A stretch of 64,000 nt of DNA from positions 620,001 to 684,000 of the forward strand of contig NZ_JACHVP010000001.1 of assembly GCF_014190775.1 (NCBI RefSeq), in the 5' to 3' direction. This document shows, piece by piece, positions 8,486 through 16,122 of this stretch. The translations under genes were made by a program, and so were the position numbers. Positions within the stretch are counted from its first letter, which is position 1; every line of letters starts with the position of its first letter. The notes below the pieces were generated by a model. It did no database searches and was not told the DNA's origin. It saw nothing but the letters and a program-made list of their open reading frames with translations. Origin of the DNA: Leifsonia aquatica. Lineage in GTDB: Bacteria; Actinomycetota; Actinomycetes; Actinomycetales; Microbacteriaceae.

Positions 8486-8914
8486 TTGCTGAAGAACCTC
8501 AGCCCGCTGCTGTCCGGTGCACTCTTGAGCGCACTGGATTCGATGAACGACGGCGAGACGCTTACCCTCGTCGGCAGCGGCTATCCAGAGAACACGATCA
8601 CCGCGCCCATCGTCCGCCTCGAGGACGACACCACCACCGAGGACGCCGCCCAAGCGATCCTCAGTGTGTTCCCGCTCGACAACATCCACCCGTCCCCGAT
8701 CGCATTCCTCGACCTGACAGGAGAGTCCTACGACGTCCCCGACGTCGCCTTCGCCGTGAACGGCATCGCCTCCGATGCCGAGCTGCGGCGCGTCCCGATG
8801 GAGCGTCTGGGCCTCGAGGAGTTCCTCGAGCAGGCCCGTTCGTCCTCCGTGGTCGTCCGCGTCGGCTCCGACGCCCCGCCGTGCGCCTTCCTGTTCCGCA
8901 GGGGAGCGCTCTGA
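8486..8914 (+). CDS. RbsD/FucU-family protein without the mutarotase catalytic residues
   Basis: A 142-residue protein that aligns along its whole length with the fucose mutarotase FucU: MLKNLSPLLSGALLSAL matches the FucU N-terminus, AQAILSVFPLD the middle, and FLFRRGAL the C-terminus. FucU and RbsD interconvert sugar anomers. The residues that define the site in E. coli FucU are changed: His22 is Asp, Asp30 and His32 are Gly, and the C-terminal Tyr-Gly-Asn motif reads Pro-Pro-Cys-Ala. Mutarotase activity is therefore doubtful. The TTG start is chosen from AGGAAAGG 7 bases upstream and the match to FucU. No sugar transporter or kinase is adjacent. Confidence 0.72.
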   Translation: MLKNLSPLLSGALLSALDSMNDGETLTLVGSGYPENTITAPIVRLEDDTTTEDAAQAILSVFPLDNIHPSPIAFLDLTGESYDVPDVAFAVNGIASDAELRRVPMERLGLEEFLEQARSSSVVVRVGSDAPPCAFLFRRGAL

Positions 8915-8991
8915 CGGGTTAGCCGCTCCCGGCGGCATCCGCTCCTCGAGGAGGTCTCGTCTCGAGAGCGGGTGCCGCTAGGGTGGTGGGG

Positions 8992-9339
8992 ATGTCCACA
9001 CCCCGCACTCCGCAGCCGCCGGCCTTCAATCGGGCGGCGCTCGCGCCCGGAATCATCGGCGCGATCGTGCTCCTCGCCGGCCTCGCCCTGATCGGCGGCC
9101 CCTGGTACCTCTACGTCCAGTACGCGGTCGCCATCCTCGCGCTGATCATGTGCGTCTTCGCCGGTCAGGCCAAGCAGTGGTGGTGGCTCGTCGGTCTCGT
9201 CCCGATCGCCGTCGTCTGGAACCCGGTCTGGCCGATCACGATCGACGACACGATCCTGCGCGCGCTGCACGTCGTCGCGGCCGTCTTCCTGGTCTGCGCG
9301 GCGACGCTCATCAAGATCCCGGCCGACACTCGTCGCTGA
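8992..9339 (+). CDS. small membrane protein, four predicted helices
   Basis: A 115-residue integral membrane protein. After a proline-rich N-terminus (MSTPRTPQPPAFNR) there are four hydrophobic stretches: APGIIGAIVLLAGLALI, LYVQYAVAILALIMCVFA, WWWLVGLVPIAVVW and LHVVAAVFLVCAATL. It resembles small actinobacterial proteins of the DUF6804 type, from memory only. The ATG at 8992 is favoured because TAGGGT (8979-8984) ends 7 bases before it, which suggests a leaderless mRNA. The in-frame GTG at 8983 overlaps that hexamer. Function unknown. Confidence 0.75.
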   Translation: MSTPRTPQPPAFNRAALAPGIIGAIVLLAGLALIGGPWYLYVQYAVAILALIMCVFAGQAKQWWWLVGLVPIAVVWNPVWPITIDDTILRALHVVAAVFLVCAATLIKIPADTRR

Positions 9340-9355
9340 ACGGCCCCGCATCCGG

Positions 9356-9509
9356 TAAAATGGATGTGCGCGGCGATTCCTGTGCCGCGCTCCCGGCGTC
9401 CCCGACGCCCGGTCGGGGCCACTCGGTCCTCCGATCGGAGGTCGCGCCGGCCCTCACGCCTTAGGCGCCGTGCCCTCGGACAGCGCGCGGCGCACCTTCA
9501 TGGAGGACC
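9356..9509 (+). promoter_or_regulatory. promoter and structured 5' leader of the SNF2 helicase gene
   Basis: A TAAAAT hexamer at 9356-9361 is a good -10 and would start an mRNA near 9368 with a leader of about 140 bases. That leader can fold into a 7-bp hairpin (GCGCGGC 9368-9374 with GCCGCGC 9384-9390) and a second 7-bp hairpin (9400-9406 with 9412-9418). It also has a 14-base palindrome CCTCCGATCGGAGG (9428-9441). The ribosome site GGAGG (9503-9507) follows. Most neighbouring genes have short or no leaders, so this one stands out. No known riboswitch class is recognised. Confidence 0.5.
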
Positions 9510-11672
9510 ATGTCTCGTTCCGGTCAGCGCACCAGCTCGTCGCGCCCGCAGCAGCAGCGCCGGAACCGGCACGCCAACAACGACGGACTCATCCCGGTCC
9601 TCGCCCGCAAGGTGCGCGAGGTCGAGGCGAAGGCCGCCGACGGCAAGAAGCTCGGCCCCACGAACCGCACCAAGTTCCAGGTGATCGCGTTCCTCATGCG
9701 CGAGGAGCGCGCCAGGGCCAAGGCCGACAGCGAGCTGACCGACGCCGCGCGCGCGGAGCAGCTGAAGCGGCTCGACGGCATCGCGACGATCCTCGCGAAG
9801 ACCGCGGCTCGCGACACCTCCCTGATCTCGCTGCTCGAGAGCGAGGCCCCGCCGACCGCCACCGCCCAGAAGATGCGGCGCGACTGGCTGCTCGAGTCGG
9901 GCACCGAGCTCAGCCCCGACGACCTGATCATCACCATCGAGCGTCCCGCCGCCAAGACCGACAGCGTCATCCCGCCGGAGCTCGCAGAGAAGCAGGTCGT
10001 GCCGCAGTCGGTGAAGGCGCGCCAGCTGTCCAACCCGTTCCTCGCCCCCGACTTCTCGCGCCTCACGCCGGCGCAGCCGACGCCGCGTCGCCGGCTCGAC
10101 TCGTGGGAGCTGCTCGGGCCGCTCTTCAAGTCGTTCGAGTACGGTGCGGGCGGCCAGGCGGCGAGCATGGACCTCCCGCCGGCTCCCGCGATCGACCGCT
10201 ACTCGCCTCCCGGGCTGGAGCTCATGCACCACCAGGCCCGCTTCGTGGAGAGCGTCCGCCAGGGCCACCGCACGTTCCTCCTCGCCGACGAGCCGGGCCT
10301 CGGCAAGACGGCCCAGTCGGTCCTCGCCGCCTCCGTCGCCGGGGCGTACCCGCTGCTCGCCGTCGTGCCGAACGTCGTGAAGATGAACTGGGCGCGCGAG
10401 GTCGAGCGCTGGACGCCGCAGCGCCGCGCCACGGTCATCCACGGCGACGGGGAGGGCCTCGACGCCTTCGCCGACGTCGTCATCGTCAACTACGAGGTGC
10501 TCGACCGCCACCTCTCCTGGCTGAGCACCCTCGGCTTCAAGGGCATGGTCGTCGACGAGGCGCACTTCATCAAGAACCTGCACTCGCAGCGCTCCCGCCT
10601 CGTCCTGGGACTGGCCGACGCCATCCGGTCGAACACGCCGGACCCGCTGCTGCTCGCCCTCACGGGCACGCCGCTCATCAACGACATCGATGACTTCCGC
10701 GCCATCTGGCAGCTGCTCGGCTGGATCGACGGCAGCAAGCCGACCGCGCAGCTCATGGAGCGCCTCGAGGAGACGGGCCTCACCCCGGCCGAGTTCGGCT
10801 TCTACGCCGCCGCCCGTGAGGCCGTCATCGACATGGGCATCGTGCGCCGCCGCAAGCTCGACGTCGCCGCCGACCTGCCCAGCCGCCGTGTCGTCGACCT
10901 GCCGGTCGAGCTCGACGGCGACCTCGGCCGCTCCATCCGCCAGGCCGAGAAGGAGCTCGCCGACCGCCTCGTCGCCCGGTTCCACCGCGCCGCGGCCGCC
11001 GGCCGGCCGGACACCTTCGATGGCGACGACGAGGCGCACCGCCGCCACCTCATCCGGCTGGTCGCCCAGTCCGAGCTCGAGGAGTCGAAGTCGGCCAAGA
11101 CCGGCGACAACGTTTTCACCATGGTCCGCAAGATCGGCCAGGCGAAGGCCGGCCTCGCCGCCGACTACACCGCGCAGCTCGCACGCTCGGTCGGCAAGGT
11201 CGTGTTCTTCGCCAAGCACATCGACGTGATGGACCAGGCGGAGGAGGCGTTCGCGGCCCGCGAGCTGAAGACCATCTCCATCCGCGGCGACCAGAGCGCG
11301 CTGTCGCGGCAGAAGGAGATCGACGCCTTCAACAACGACCCGGACGTCTCGGTCGCGGTCTGCTCGCTCACCGCGGCGGGCGTCGGCCTCAACCTCCAGG
11401 CCGCGTCGAACGTCGTCCTGGCGGAGCTGTCCTGGACCGCCGCGGAGCAGACGCAGGCCATCGACCGCGTGCACCGCATCGGTCAGGAGGAGCCGGTCAC
11501 CGCGTGGCGCATCATCGCCGCCCAGACCATCGACTCCAAGATCGCCGAGCTCATCGACGCCAAGCAGGGCCTCGCGGCCCGGGCCCTCGACGGCAGCGAC
11601 GTCGAGGCGGGATCGGCCGACTCGGTGCAGCTGGACGCGCTCATCCACCTGCTCACGGACGCGCTCGACTAG
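9510..11672 (+). CDS. SNF2-type DEAD/DEAH-box helicase
   Basis: A 720-residue SF2 ATPase of the SNF2/SMARCAL1-like kind. The first 230 residues are a poorly conserved, charged extension rich in Arg/Lys. The helicase core begins at LELMHHQARFVESV, with Walker A DEPGLGKTAQ, the DEAH box VVDEAHFIKNL, motif III LALTGTPLIND, and the C-terminal lobe motifs FAKHIDV, SLTAAGVGLNLQAAS and DRVHRIGQ. Such enzymes move on double-stranded DNA or remodel protein-DNA complexes and usually do not unwind. It has a clear GGAGG ribosome site. A stand-alone DNA-repair or annealing role is likely; no restriction or methylase partner is adjacent. Confidence 0.9.
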   Translation: MSRSGQRTSSSRPQQQRRNRHANNDGLIPVLARKVREVEAKAADGKKLGPTNRTKFQVIAFLMREERARAKADSELTDAARAEQLKRLDGIATILAKTAARDTSLISLLESEAPPTATAQKMRRDWLLESGTELSPDDLIITIERPAAKTDSVIPPELAEKQVVPQSVKARQLSNPFLAPDFSRLTPAQPTPRRRLDSWELLGPLFKSFEYGAGGQAASMDLPPAPAIDRYSPPGLELMHHQARFVESVRQGHRTFLLADEPGLGKTAQSVLAASVAGAYPLLAVVPNVVKMNWAREVERWTPQRRATVIHGDGEGLDAFADVVIVNYEVLDRHLSWLSTLGFKGMVVDEAHFIKNLHSQRSRLVLGLADAIRSNTPDPLLLALTGTPLINDIDDFRAIWQLLGWIDGSKPTAQLMERLEETGLTPAEFGFYAAAREAVIDMGIVRRRKLDVAADLPSRRVVDLPVELDGDLGRSIRQAEKELADRLVARFHRAAAAGRPDTFDGDDEAHRRHLIRLVAQSELEESKSAKTGDNVFTMVRKIGQAKAGLAADYTAQLARSVGKVVFFAKHIDVMDQAEEAFAARELKTISIRGDQSALSRQKEIDAFNNDPDVSVAVCSLTAAGVGLNLQAASNVVLAELSWTAAEQTQAIDRVHRIGQEEPVTAWRIIAAQTIDSKIAELIDAKQGLAARALDGSDVEAGSADSVQLDALIHLLTDALD

Positions 11673-11681
11673 GCGCGGCGT

Positions 11682-11746
11682 CGGCACATTCGTGCCGAAT
11701 GTGGGGTATGGCGCGCGCTTTCTCGACATTCGGCACGAATGTGCCG
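11682..11746. repeat. 21-base perfect inverted repeat between convergent genes
   Basis: The arms at 11682-11702 and 11726-11746 are exact reverse complements with a 23-base spacer. Each arm is itself built of overlapping short palindromes: CGGCAC-ATTC-GTGCCG and CATTCG-TGC-CGAATG. It lies 10 bases after the helicase stop and 7 bases before the end of the opposing small gene, so a bidirectional terminator is the simplest role. The nested symmetry also fits a REP-type intergenic element. Confidence 0.75.
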
Positions 11747-11753
11747 GGCGGCG

Positions 11754-11939
11754 TCAGGCGATGCCGGCGTCGTCCGGGTCGAGTGGCACGGGCCGATCGT
11801 CGTCCGGGAGGATGCGGTCGGCCTCCTCGTCGTCCGTCACGGGGACGTCGTCGGCGTCGTGGAGCACAGGATCGGGCTCGTAATCGCCCTCCTGCGACTC
11901 CCGGAACTCGTCCAGATCCTCGTCGCGTCGGTCGCTCAT
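11754..11939 (-). CDS. small highly acidic protein
   Basis: A 61-residue protein with about a third Asp plus Glu (SDRRDEDLDEF, DDEEADRILPDDDRP) and no Cys. It is probably disordered, and I do not recognise it. Support for a real gene: TACCCT (11947-11952, minus strand) stands 7 bases before the ATG, the leaderless arrangement used by many neighbours, and the frame ends just before the inverted repeat that closes the helicase gene. Function unknown. Confidence 0.6.
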   Translation of the reverse strand: MSDRRDEDLDEFRESQEGDYEPDPVLHDADDVPVTDDEEADRILPDDDRPVPLDPDDAGIA

Positions 11940-11981
11940 GACACCGAGGGTACCGCTCGCGCCGGGCGGGGTCGAGGGTGC

Positions 11982-12380
11982 TCAGCCCGCGAGCGAGAGC
12001 ACGAAGAACGGGCCGCGCTCGTCGTGCAGGATGCGCGCCTCGCCCCGGAACGCGGCGAAGTCCCCGGTGCCGGTGCCCGGGACGATGTACCCGAAGGCCG
12101 AGGGGTCGTCGGGATGCTGCAGCGCCCCGTGGTGCACCGTGAAGGAGCCGTTCCGGCCGTCCGGCAGCGCGCCGGTGACCCGCTCCGCGGCGAGGTAGCC
12201 GCGGCCGCCCTCCTCCGTCCCCGACGACACGAAGTGCGCGACGGACTCGCCGACCAGCCCCTCCGTGTAGCGCTTGCGCATGACGATGGCGCCGACCCAG
12301 TCGCCGTCGAGTCCGGCGAGCGGCTCCGGGTCCCAGCCGGTGACCTCGAATCGGGCGGTGATCGTCTCCGTGGTGTCCAT
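11982..12380 (-). CDS. DUF3224-family protein
   Basis: A 132-residue protein matching the DUF3224 beta-barrel family: the opening TARFEVTGWDPEPLA, the central YLAAERVTGALPDGRNGSF and the closing VPGTGTGDFAAFRGEARI are characteristic. No enzymatic role is established for the family. TAGGCT (12387-12392, minus strand) ends 6 bases before the ATG, suggesting a leaderless transcript, and the gene diverges from the CYTH gene across 76 bases. Confidence 0.8.
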   Translation of the reverse strand: MDTTETITARFEVTGWDPEPLAGLDGDWVGAIVMRKRYTEGLVGESVAHFVSSGTEEGGRGYLAAERVTGALPDGRNGSFTVHHGALQHPDDPSAFGYIVPGTGTGDFAAFRGEARILHDERGPFFVLSLAG

Positions 12381-12456
12381 GCCCCGAGCCTAAGCACTGC
12401 GCTCCCCGGCGCTCTTGTGATTTCGCGACACGGCCGAAGTGGGCTAGACAGGGGGC

Positions 12457-13086
12457 ATGGAGCACCAGAGCCAGGTCGAGATCGAGCGCAAGTACGACGT
12501 CGCAGAGGACACCGTTCCGCCCGACCTCGTCGGCGTCGGTGCGGTCGCGGTCGTGGCGGAGCCCGAGACGGCGGAGCTCGTCGCCACCTACTACGACACG
12601 GGCGACCTGACCCTCGCCCGCAACCGCATCGCTGTGCGCGCCCGCCGCGGCGGTGCGGACGAAGGCTGGCACGTCAAGCTCGCGCCCGGCGACGAGGGGC
12701 GCGTCGAACTCCACTGGCCGCTCGGGGACGGCGAGCGCGAGCCGCAGGAGCTGCGGGACGCGGTCGCCGAAGCCCTCGGGTCGGCGCTGGGGGACGTGCA
12801 GCTCGTCCCGATCGCCCGCATCGTGAACACGCGGGTGACGACCGTGCTGCGGGATGCGGCCGGCTTCGACCTCGCCGAGCTCTGCGACGACCACGTGCGC
12901 GGCGAGAACCTGCGCAGCGGCGGCCGCGACGAGTGGCGCGAGTGGGAGGTCGAGCTCCTGAGCGGGGCGCCCGACACGCGGTCGGGCCGCACCGCCCTGC
13001 TCGACGGCGTCGAGGAGCGGCTGCTGGAGGCCGGCGCACGGCCGTCGGCGAGCGGCTCCAAGCTGCAGCACGTGCTCGAACTCTGA
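12457..13086 (+). CDS. CYTH-domain phosphohydrolase-like protein
   Basis: A 209-residue CYTH tunnel-fold protein (triphosphatase or class IV adenylyl cyclase superfamily). Seen: the defining ExExK motif as VEIERKY (residues about 8-14), the YYDTGDLTLARNRIAVRARRG strand pair, and charged strand motifs such as WHVKLAPGDEGRVEL and WREWEVELL. Bacterial members usually hydrolyse inorganic triphosphate. There is no CHAD domain and none is adjacent. The ATG follows a TAGACA hexamer by 6 bases. A short GTGGAC/GTCCAC hairpin lies just after its stop. Confidence 0.87.
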   Translation: MEHQSQVEIERKYDVAEDTVPPDLVGVGAVAVVAEPETAELVATYYDTGDLTLARNRIAVRARRGGADEGWHVKLAPGDEGRVELHWPLGDGEREPQELRDAVAEALGSALGDVQLVPIARIVNTRVTTVLRDAAGFDLAELCDDHVRGENLRSGGRDEWREWEVELLSGAPDTRSGRTALLDGVEERLLEAGARPSASGSKLQHVLEL

Positions 13087-13094
13087 CCCGCGCA

Positions 13095-13112
13095 GTGGAC
13101 GGAGCGGTCCAC
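13095..13112 (+). terminator. weak hairpin after the CYTH gene
   Basis: GTGGAC (13095-13100) pairs with GTCCAC (13107-13112) over a 6-base loop, 8 bases after the CYTH stop. No T-run follows, so termination is a guess. Confidence 0.35.
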
Positions 13113-13155
13113 GTGCGCGCGATACCTCACGGTCCCCCCGAAGTCCAGTGCGCTT

Positions 13156-13184
13156 TTGTGCTGCGGCGGGAGGTCGGGCATGAT
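13156..13184 (+). promoter_or_regulatory. pfkA: possible pfkA promoter
   Basis: TTGTGC (13156-13161) and CATGAT (13179-13184) are separated by 17 bases, about 40 bases before the pfkA start. The match to the -35/-10 consensus is moderate. The predicted leader contains the GACGGAGC ribosome-site region before the ATG at 13224. Confidence 0.35.
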
Positions 13185-13223
13185 GCCTAGGGGCGTTACA
13201 GAAACGGCGAGAGACGGAGCACC

Positions 13224-14252
13224 ATGAAGATCGGCATCCTCACCAGCGGCGGCGACTGTCCCGGACTCAACGCGGTCATCCGCGGCGCGGTCCTGAAGGG
13301 CGACCGCGTGCACGGCTCGGAGTTCGCCGGCTTCCGCTATGGCTGGCGCGGCGTCGTCGACGGCGACATCATGCCGCTCGACCGCCACAGCGTCCGCGGC
13401 CTCTCGCGCCAGGGCGGCACCATCCTCGGCTCCAGCCGCACGAACCCGTTCGAGGGCGAGAACGGCGGCCCCGAGAACATCCAGCGGATGATGGACGAGA
13501 ACGGCATCGACGCGATCATCGCGATCGGCGGCGAGGGCACGCTCACCGCGGCCCGCCGCCTCACCGACGCCGGACTGAAGATCGTCGGCGTCCCGAAGAC
13601 CATCGACAACGACCTCGCGGCCACCGACTACTCGTTCGGCTTCGACACCGCGGTCGAGATCGCCACCGAGGCGATCGACCGCCTCCGCACCACGGCCGAG
13701 TCGCACCAGCGCTGCATGGTCGTGGAGGTCATGGGCCGCCACGTCGGCTGGATCGCGCTGCACTCCGGCATGGCGGGCGGCGCGCACGCCATCCTCATCC
13801 CGGAACGGCCGCAGTCCATCGAGCAAGTCGTCGAGTGGGTGGAGTCGGTGCGCGACCGCGGCCGCGCCCCCGTGCTCGTCGTCTCCGAGGGCTTCCACCT
13901 CGACACGATGGAGGAGGCGCACTCGCACAAGGGTCTCGACGCCTTCAACCGCCCCCGCCTCGGCGGCATCGGCGAGATGCTCGCGCCGATGATCGAGGAG
14001 CGCACCGGCATCGAATCGCGCGCGACCGTCCTCGGCCACATGCAGCGCGGCGGCGTCCCGAGCGCCTACGACCGCGTGCTCGCGACGCGCCTCGGCATGG
14101 CCGCGGTCGACGCGGTCTACGAGGGCCGCTGGGGCTCCATGGTGTCCCTGCGCGGCACGGACGTCGTCAACGTCTCGATCGCGGACGCGACCGGCGGACT
14201 CAAGACCGTTCCCGACGCGCGCTACGAAGAGGCCGCCCTGCTGTTCGGCTGA
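13224..14252 (+). CDS. pfkA: 6-phosphofructokinase (group III, ATP-type)
   Basis: Phosphorylates fructose-6-phosphate in glycolysis; 342 residues. Seen: the nucleotide loop TSGGDCPGLNAVIRG, the donor-site motif GGEGT (residues 102-106), the catalytic PKTIDNDL (Asp128), MGRHVGWIA, and the sugar-phosphate site GHMQRGG. The Gly of GGEGT corresponds to Gly104 of ATP-dependent enzymes, while Lys125 corresponds to Lys124 of pyrophosphate-dependent ones. This mix is typical of actinobacterial group III enzymes such as the Streptomyces coelicolor ATP-PFK. ATP use is therefore expected. Single-gene unit with a GACGGAGC ribosome-site region. Confidence 0.95.
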   Translation: MKIGILTSGGDCPGLNAVIRGAVLKGDRVHGSEFAGFRYGWRGVVDGDIMPLDRHSVRGLSRQGGTILGSSRTNPFEGENGGPENIQRMMDENGIDAIIAIGGEGTLTAARRLTDAGLKIVGVPKTIDNDLAATDYSFGFDTAVEIATEAIDRLRTTAESHQRCMVVEVMGRHVGWIALHSGMAGGAHAILIPERPQSIEQVVEWVESVRDRGRAPVLVVSEGFHLDTMEEAHSHKGLDAFNRPRLGGIGEMLAPMIEERTGIESRATVLGHMQRGGVPSAYDRVLATRLGMAAVDAVYEGRWGSMVSLRGTDVVNVSIADATGGLKTVPDARYEEAALLFG

Positions 14253-14334
14253 GTCGGGCCTCCCGCGCGACGGGCACTTCTGGCGCACGGGTGGCGGGTC
14301 TAGGCTCCCTCCTACGAGAGTGAAGGGATGCCGT

Positions 14335-15258
14335 ATGCCCAGATTCGTCCAGTTCGAGGAGTTCGGCTCGCGCGATTTCCTGCAGGTGGTGGAACGCGAG
14401 CGACCGTGGCCCGGGCCGGGTCAGCTGCTCGTGCGGGTGATGGCGGCGGGGCTCAACCCGATGGACTACAAGGCCTATCGCGACGAGCGGTCGGCCGGAC
14501 GGATGGGCGTCACGCTCCCGAGCGGGATCGGCCAGGACTTCGCGGGGTACGTCGAGGACGTCGGCGAGGGCGTGACCCGCTTCGCGGCCGGTGACGCCGT
14601 GTTCGGCACGGCTCCGTTCGCCGCGGTCGCGGACTTCGTCGTCGTCTCGGAGGAGGGCCAGGTCGTCGCCAAACCCGAGCCGCTGACCTTCGAGGTCGCC
14701 GGCTCCCTGGGCGTCGTCGGGCGCACCGCCATGGCGACCACGCGCTCCCTCGGCCTCGGCGAGCACGACACCGTGCTGGTGAGCGCCGCGGCGGGCGGCG
14801 TCGGCGTGCTCGCCGCCCAGCTCGCCGTGCGGGCGGGGGCGACCGTCGTCGGGACGGCGGGGGAGGAGAATCACGAGTTCCTCGAGACGCTGGGCGTCAT
14901 CCCCGTGACCTACGGCGACGGCCTGGCCGAGCGGGTGCGCGACCTCCTGGACGGCGACCGCGTCACCGCCGCACTCGACAACCACGGCGGCGGGACCATC
15001 GAGGCCGCGCTCGAGCTCGGGGTGCCCGTCGAACGGATCAACACGATCGCCGTCTTCGGCCCTGACGCGCACGGGGCGCAGAACGTCGGCGGCGCCTCCG
15101 CCGGCAACGACGAGCTGGCCGAGCTGGCGTCCCTCCTGGCCGAGAACGAGCTCGTCCTCCCCATCGACTCCATCTACCCGATCGAGCGGACGGGCGAAGC
15201 GTACGGGCGGCTGGAGGCCGGGCACCTGCGCGGCAAGATCGTCGTCGTGACGGACTGA
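14335..15258 (+). CDS. MDR-family NADP-dependent oxidoreductase (quinone reductase-like)
   Basis: A 307-residue zinc-independent medium-chain reductase. Seen: the GroES-like entry GLNPMDYKAYR, GQDFAGYVEDVGEGV, and the nucleotide-binding VSAAAGGVGVLAAQLA followed by GTAGEENHEFLETLG. No zinc-binding cysteines occur, so this is the quinone-oxidoreductase branch. The ATG at 14335 is preferred over the in-frame GTG at 14320 because AAGGGA lies about 6 bases upstream of it. A TAGGCT hexamer sits at 14301-14306. A small uncharacterised gene follows 9 bases later on the same strand. Confidence 0.88.
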   Translation: MPRFVQFEEFGSRDFLQVVERERPWPGPGQLLVRVMAAGLNPMDYKAYRDERSAGRMGVTLPSGIGQDFAGYVEDVGEGVTRFAAGDAVFGTAPFAAVADFVVVSEEGQVVAKPEPLTFEVAGSLGVVGRTAMATTRSLGLGEHDTVLVSAAAGGVGVLAAQLAVRAGATVVGTAGEENHEFLETLGVIPVTYGDGLAERVRDLLDGDRVTAALDNHGGGTIEAALELGVPVERINTIAVFGPDAHGAQNVGGASAGNDELAELASLLAENELVLPIDSIYPIERTGEAYGRLEAGHLRGKIVVVTD

Positions 15259-15267
15259 GGGGTGGGG

Positions 15268-15675
15268 ATGATCGACGACGACACCGCACGGCTGCTGCGG
15301 CAGGCGGGGCTGCGCTGGCAGCCGCAGTCCGGCGACACCTTCGCCATCGACCGGCCCGGGATGGCCGGCGAGCGCTTCACCGTCAGCGAGATGACGATCG
15401 AACCGCACCACTTCGAGAGCGGCACCATCCTCGGCTTCAACGGCACGACGGAATGGGCGCTCGACTCGCTGGCCGTGGAGGACGCCCTCTGGATCCCGCG
15501 CGAGGATCAGCTGCGCGAGCTGCTGGGCGGCTCGTTCCGGCACCTGGCGCGCACGGCCGACGGCTACCGCGTGACGACGGTTCTCGGCGGGGCCGAGCGG
15601 ATGTTCGAGCACGACGACCCGGCGACCGCCTACGCGCAGGCGCTGCTCGCCCTCATCGGGGCGTCGATCGACTGA
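15268..15675 (+). CDS. uncharacterised actinobacterial protein (often mislabelled CpaE)
   Basis: A 135-residue soluble protein with no Walker motif and no membrane segment. The pattern IGFNGTTEWALDS then ALWIPREDQLRELLG resembles, from memory, a small family common in high-GC actinobacteria that databases sometimes call pilus assembly protein CpaE; nothing here supports a pilus role. ATG 15268 is preferred over GTG 15262 because GGTGGGG lies directly before it. It begins 9 bases after the reductase stop, so the two are probably co-transcribed. It converges on the DUF5997 gene across 15 bases. Confidence 0.7.
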   Translation: MIDDDTARLLRQAGLRWQPQSGDTFAIDRPGMAGERFTVSEMTIEPHHFESGTILGFNGTTEWALDSLAVEDALWIPREDQLRELLGGSFRHLARTADGYRVTTVLGGAERMFEHDDPATAYAQALLALIGASID

Positions 15676-15690
15676 GAGAGGCGGCCGGCC

Positions 15691-16089
15691 TCAGGCGTCA
15701 GTACGACGGGCGGCGCGCTCGGCGTCGCGGGCCTTGACCCGCGCGTTCTCGGCGCGCACGGCGGCCTGAGTGGCGCGCTCGGTGACCAGCCACTCCGGCG
15801 GGTCGGCCAGCAGTGCCTTGATCTCGGCGGTCGTGAGCGCCTCGTCGACGCCGCCGCGGGCCAGACCGGAGTTGGAGACGCCGAGCTTGCGGGCGACCTC
15901 GTCGCGCGGGTGCGGCCCCTCGGCGCGCAGGGTTTGCAGCCACGCCGGCGGCTCGGCGTTCAGCGCGTCGAACTCGGTGCGGCTGATCTCGCGCTCGCGG
16001 AACTCGGCGGGGGCGGCGGGCAGGTAGATGCCGAGCTTCTTGGCGGCGGTGGCCGCCTTCATGGTCTGGGGTCGCTTCTCGGCACTCAT
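15691..16089 (-). CDS. DUF5997-family protein
   Basis: A 132-residue protein recognised from the DUF5997 pattern: KPQTM-like N-terminus (KRPQTMKAATAAKKLGIYLP), then two similar segments, EPPAWLQTLRAEGPHPR and DPPEWLVTERATQ, and VARKLGVSNSGLARGG between them. The central part could be a helix-turn-helix-like fold, but this is a guess. TAACCT (16097-16102, minus strand) lies 7 bases before the ATG, so the mRNA should be leaderless. It diverges from a LysR effector-domain protein across only 33 bases. Confidence 0.83.
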   Translation of the reverse strand: MSAEKRPQTMKAATAAKKLGIYLPAAPAEFREREISRTEFDALNAEPPAWLQTLRAEGPHPRDEVARKLGVSNSGLARGGVDEALTTAEIKALLADPPEWLVTERATQAAVRAENARVKARDAERAARRTDA

Positions 16090-16122
16090 GGGTTCCAGGT
16101 TACCGTTCGGTACGCTCGGGGG
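16090..16122. promoter_or_regulatory. compact divergent leaderless promoter pair
   Basis: The 33-base gap between DUF5997 and the LysR-effector gene holds a -10 for each direction: TAACCT on the minus strand (16097-16102, 7 bases from ATG) and TACGCT on the plus strand (16111-16116, 6 bases from ATG). The two promoters overlap so closely that simultaneous polymerase binding is unlikely. Confidence 0.6.

Noticed and set aside
9360-9464. A 34-codon upstream frame (ATG 9360 to TAG 9462) as a leader peptide for the SNF2 helicase.
   Set aside because: Its ATG overlaps the likely -10 TAAAAT, so it would not be on the transcript, and it has no ribosome site.
9510-11672. The SNF2 helicase as part of a defence system.
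   Set aside because: Its neighbours are small unknown proteins and metabolic genes; there is no nuclease, methylase, phospholipase or other defence partner.
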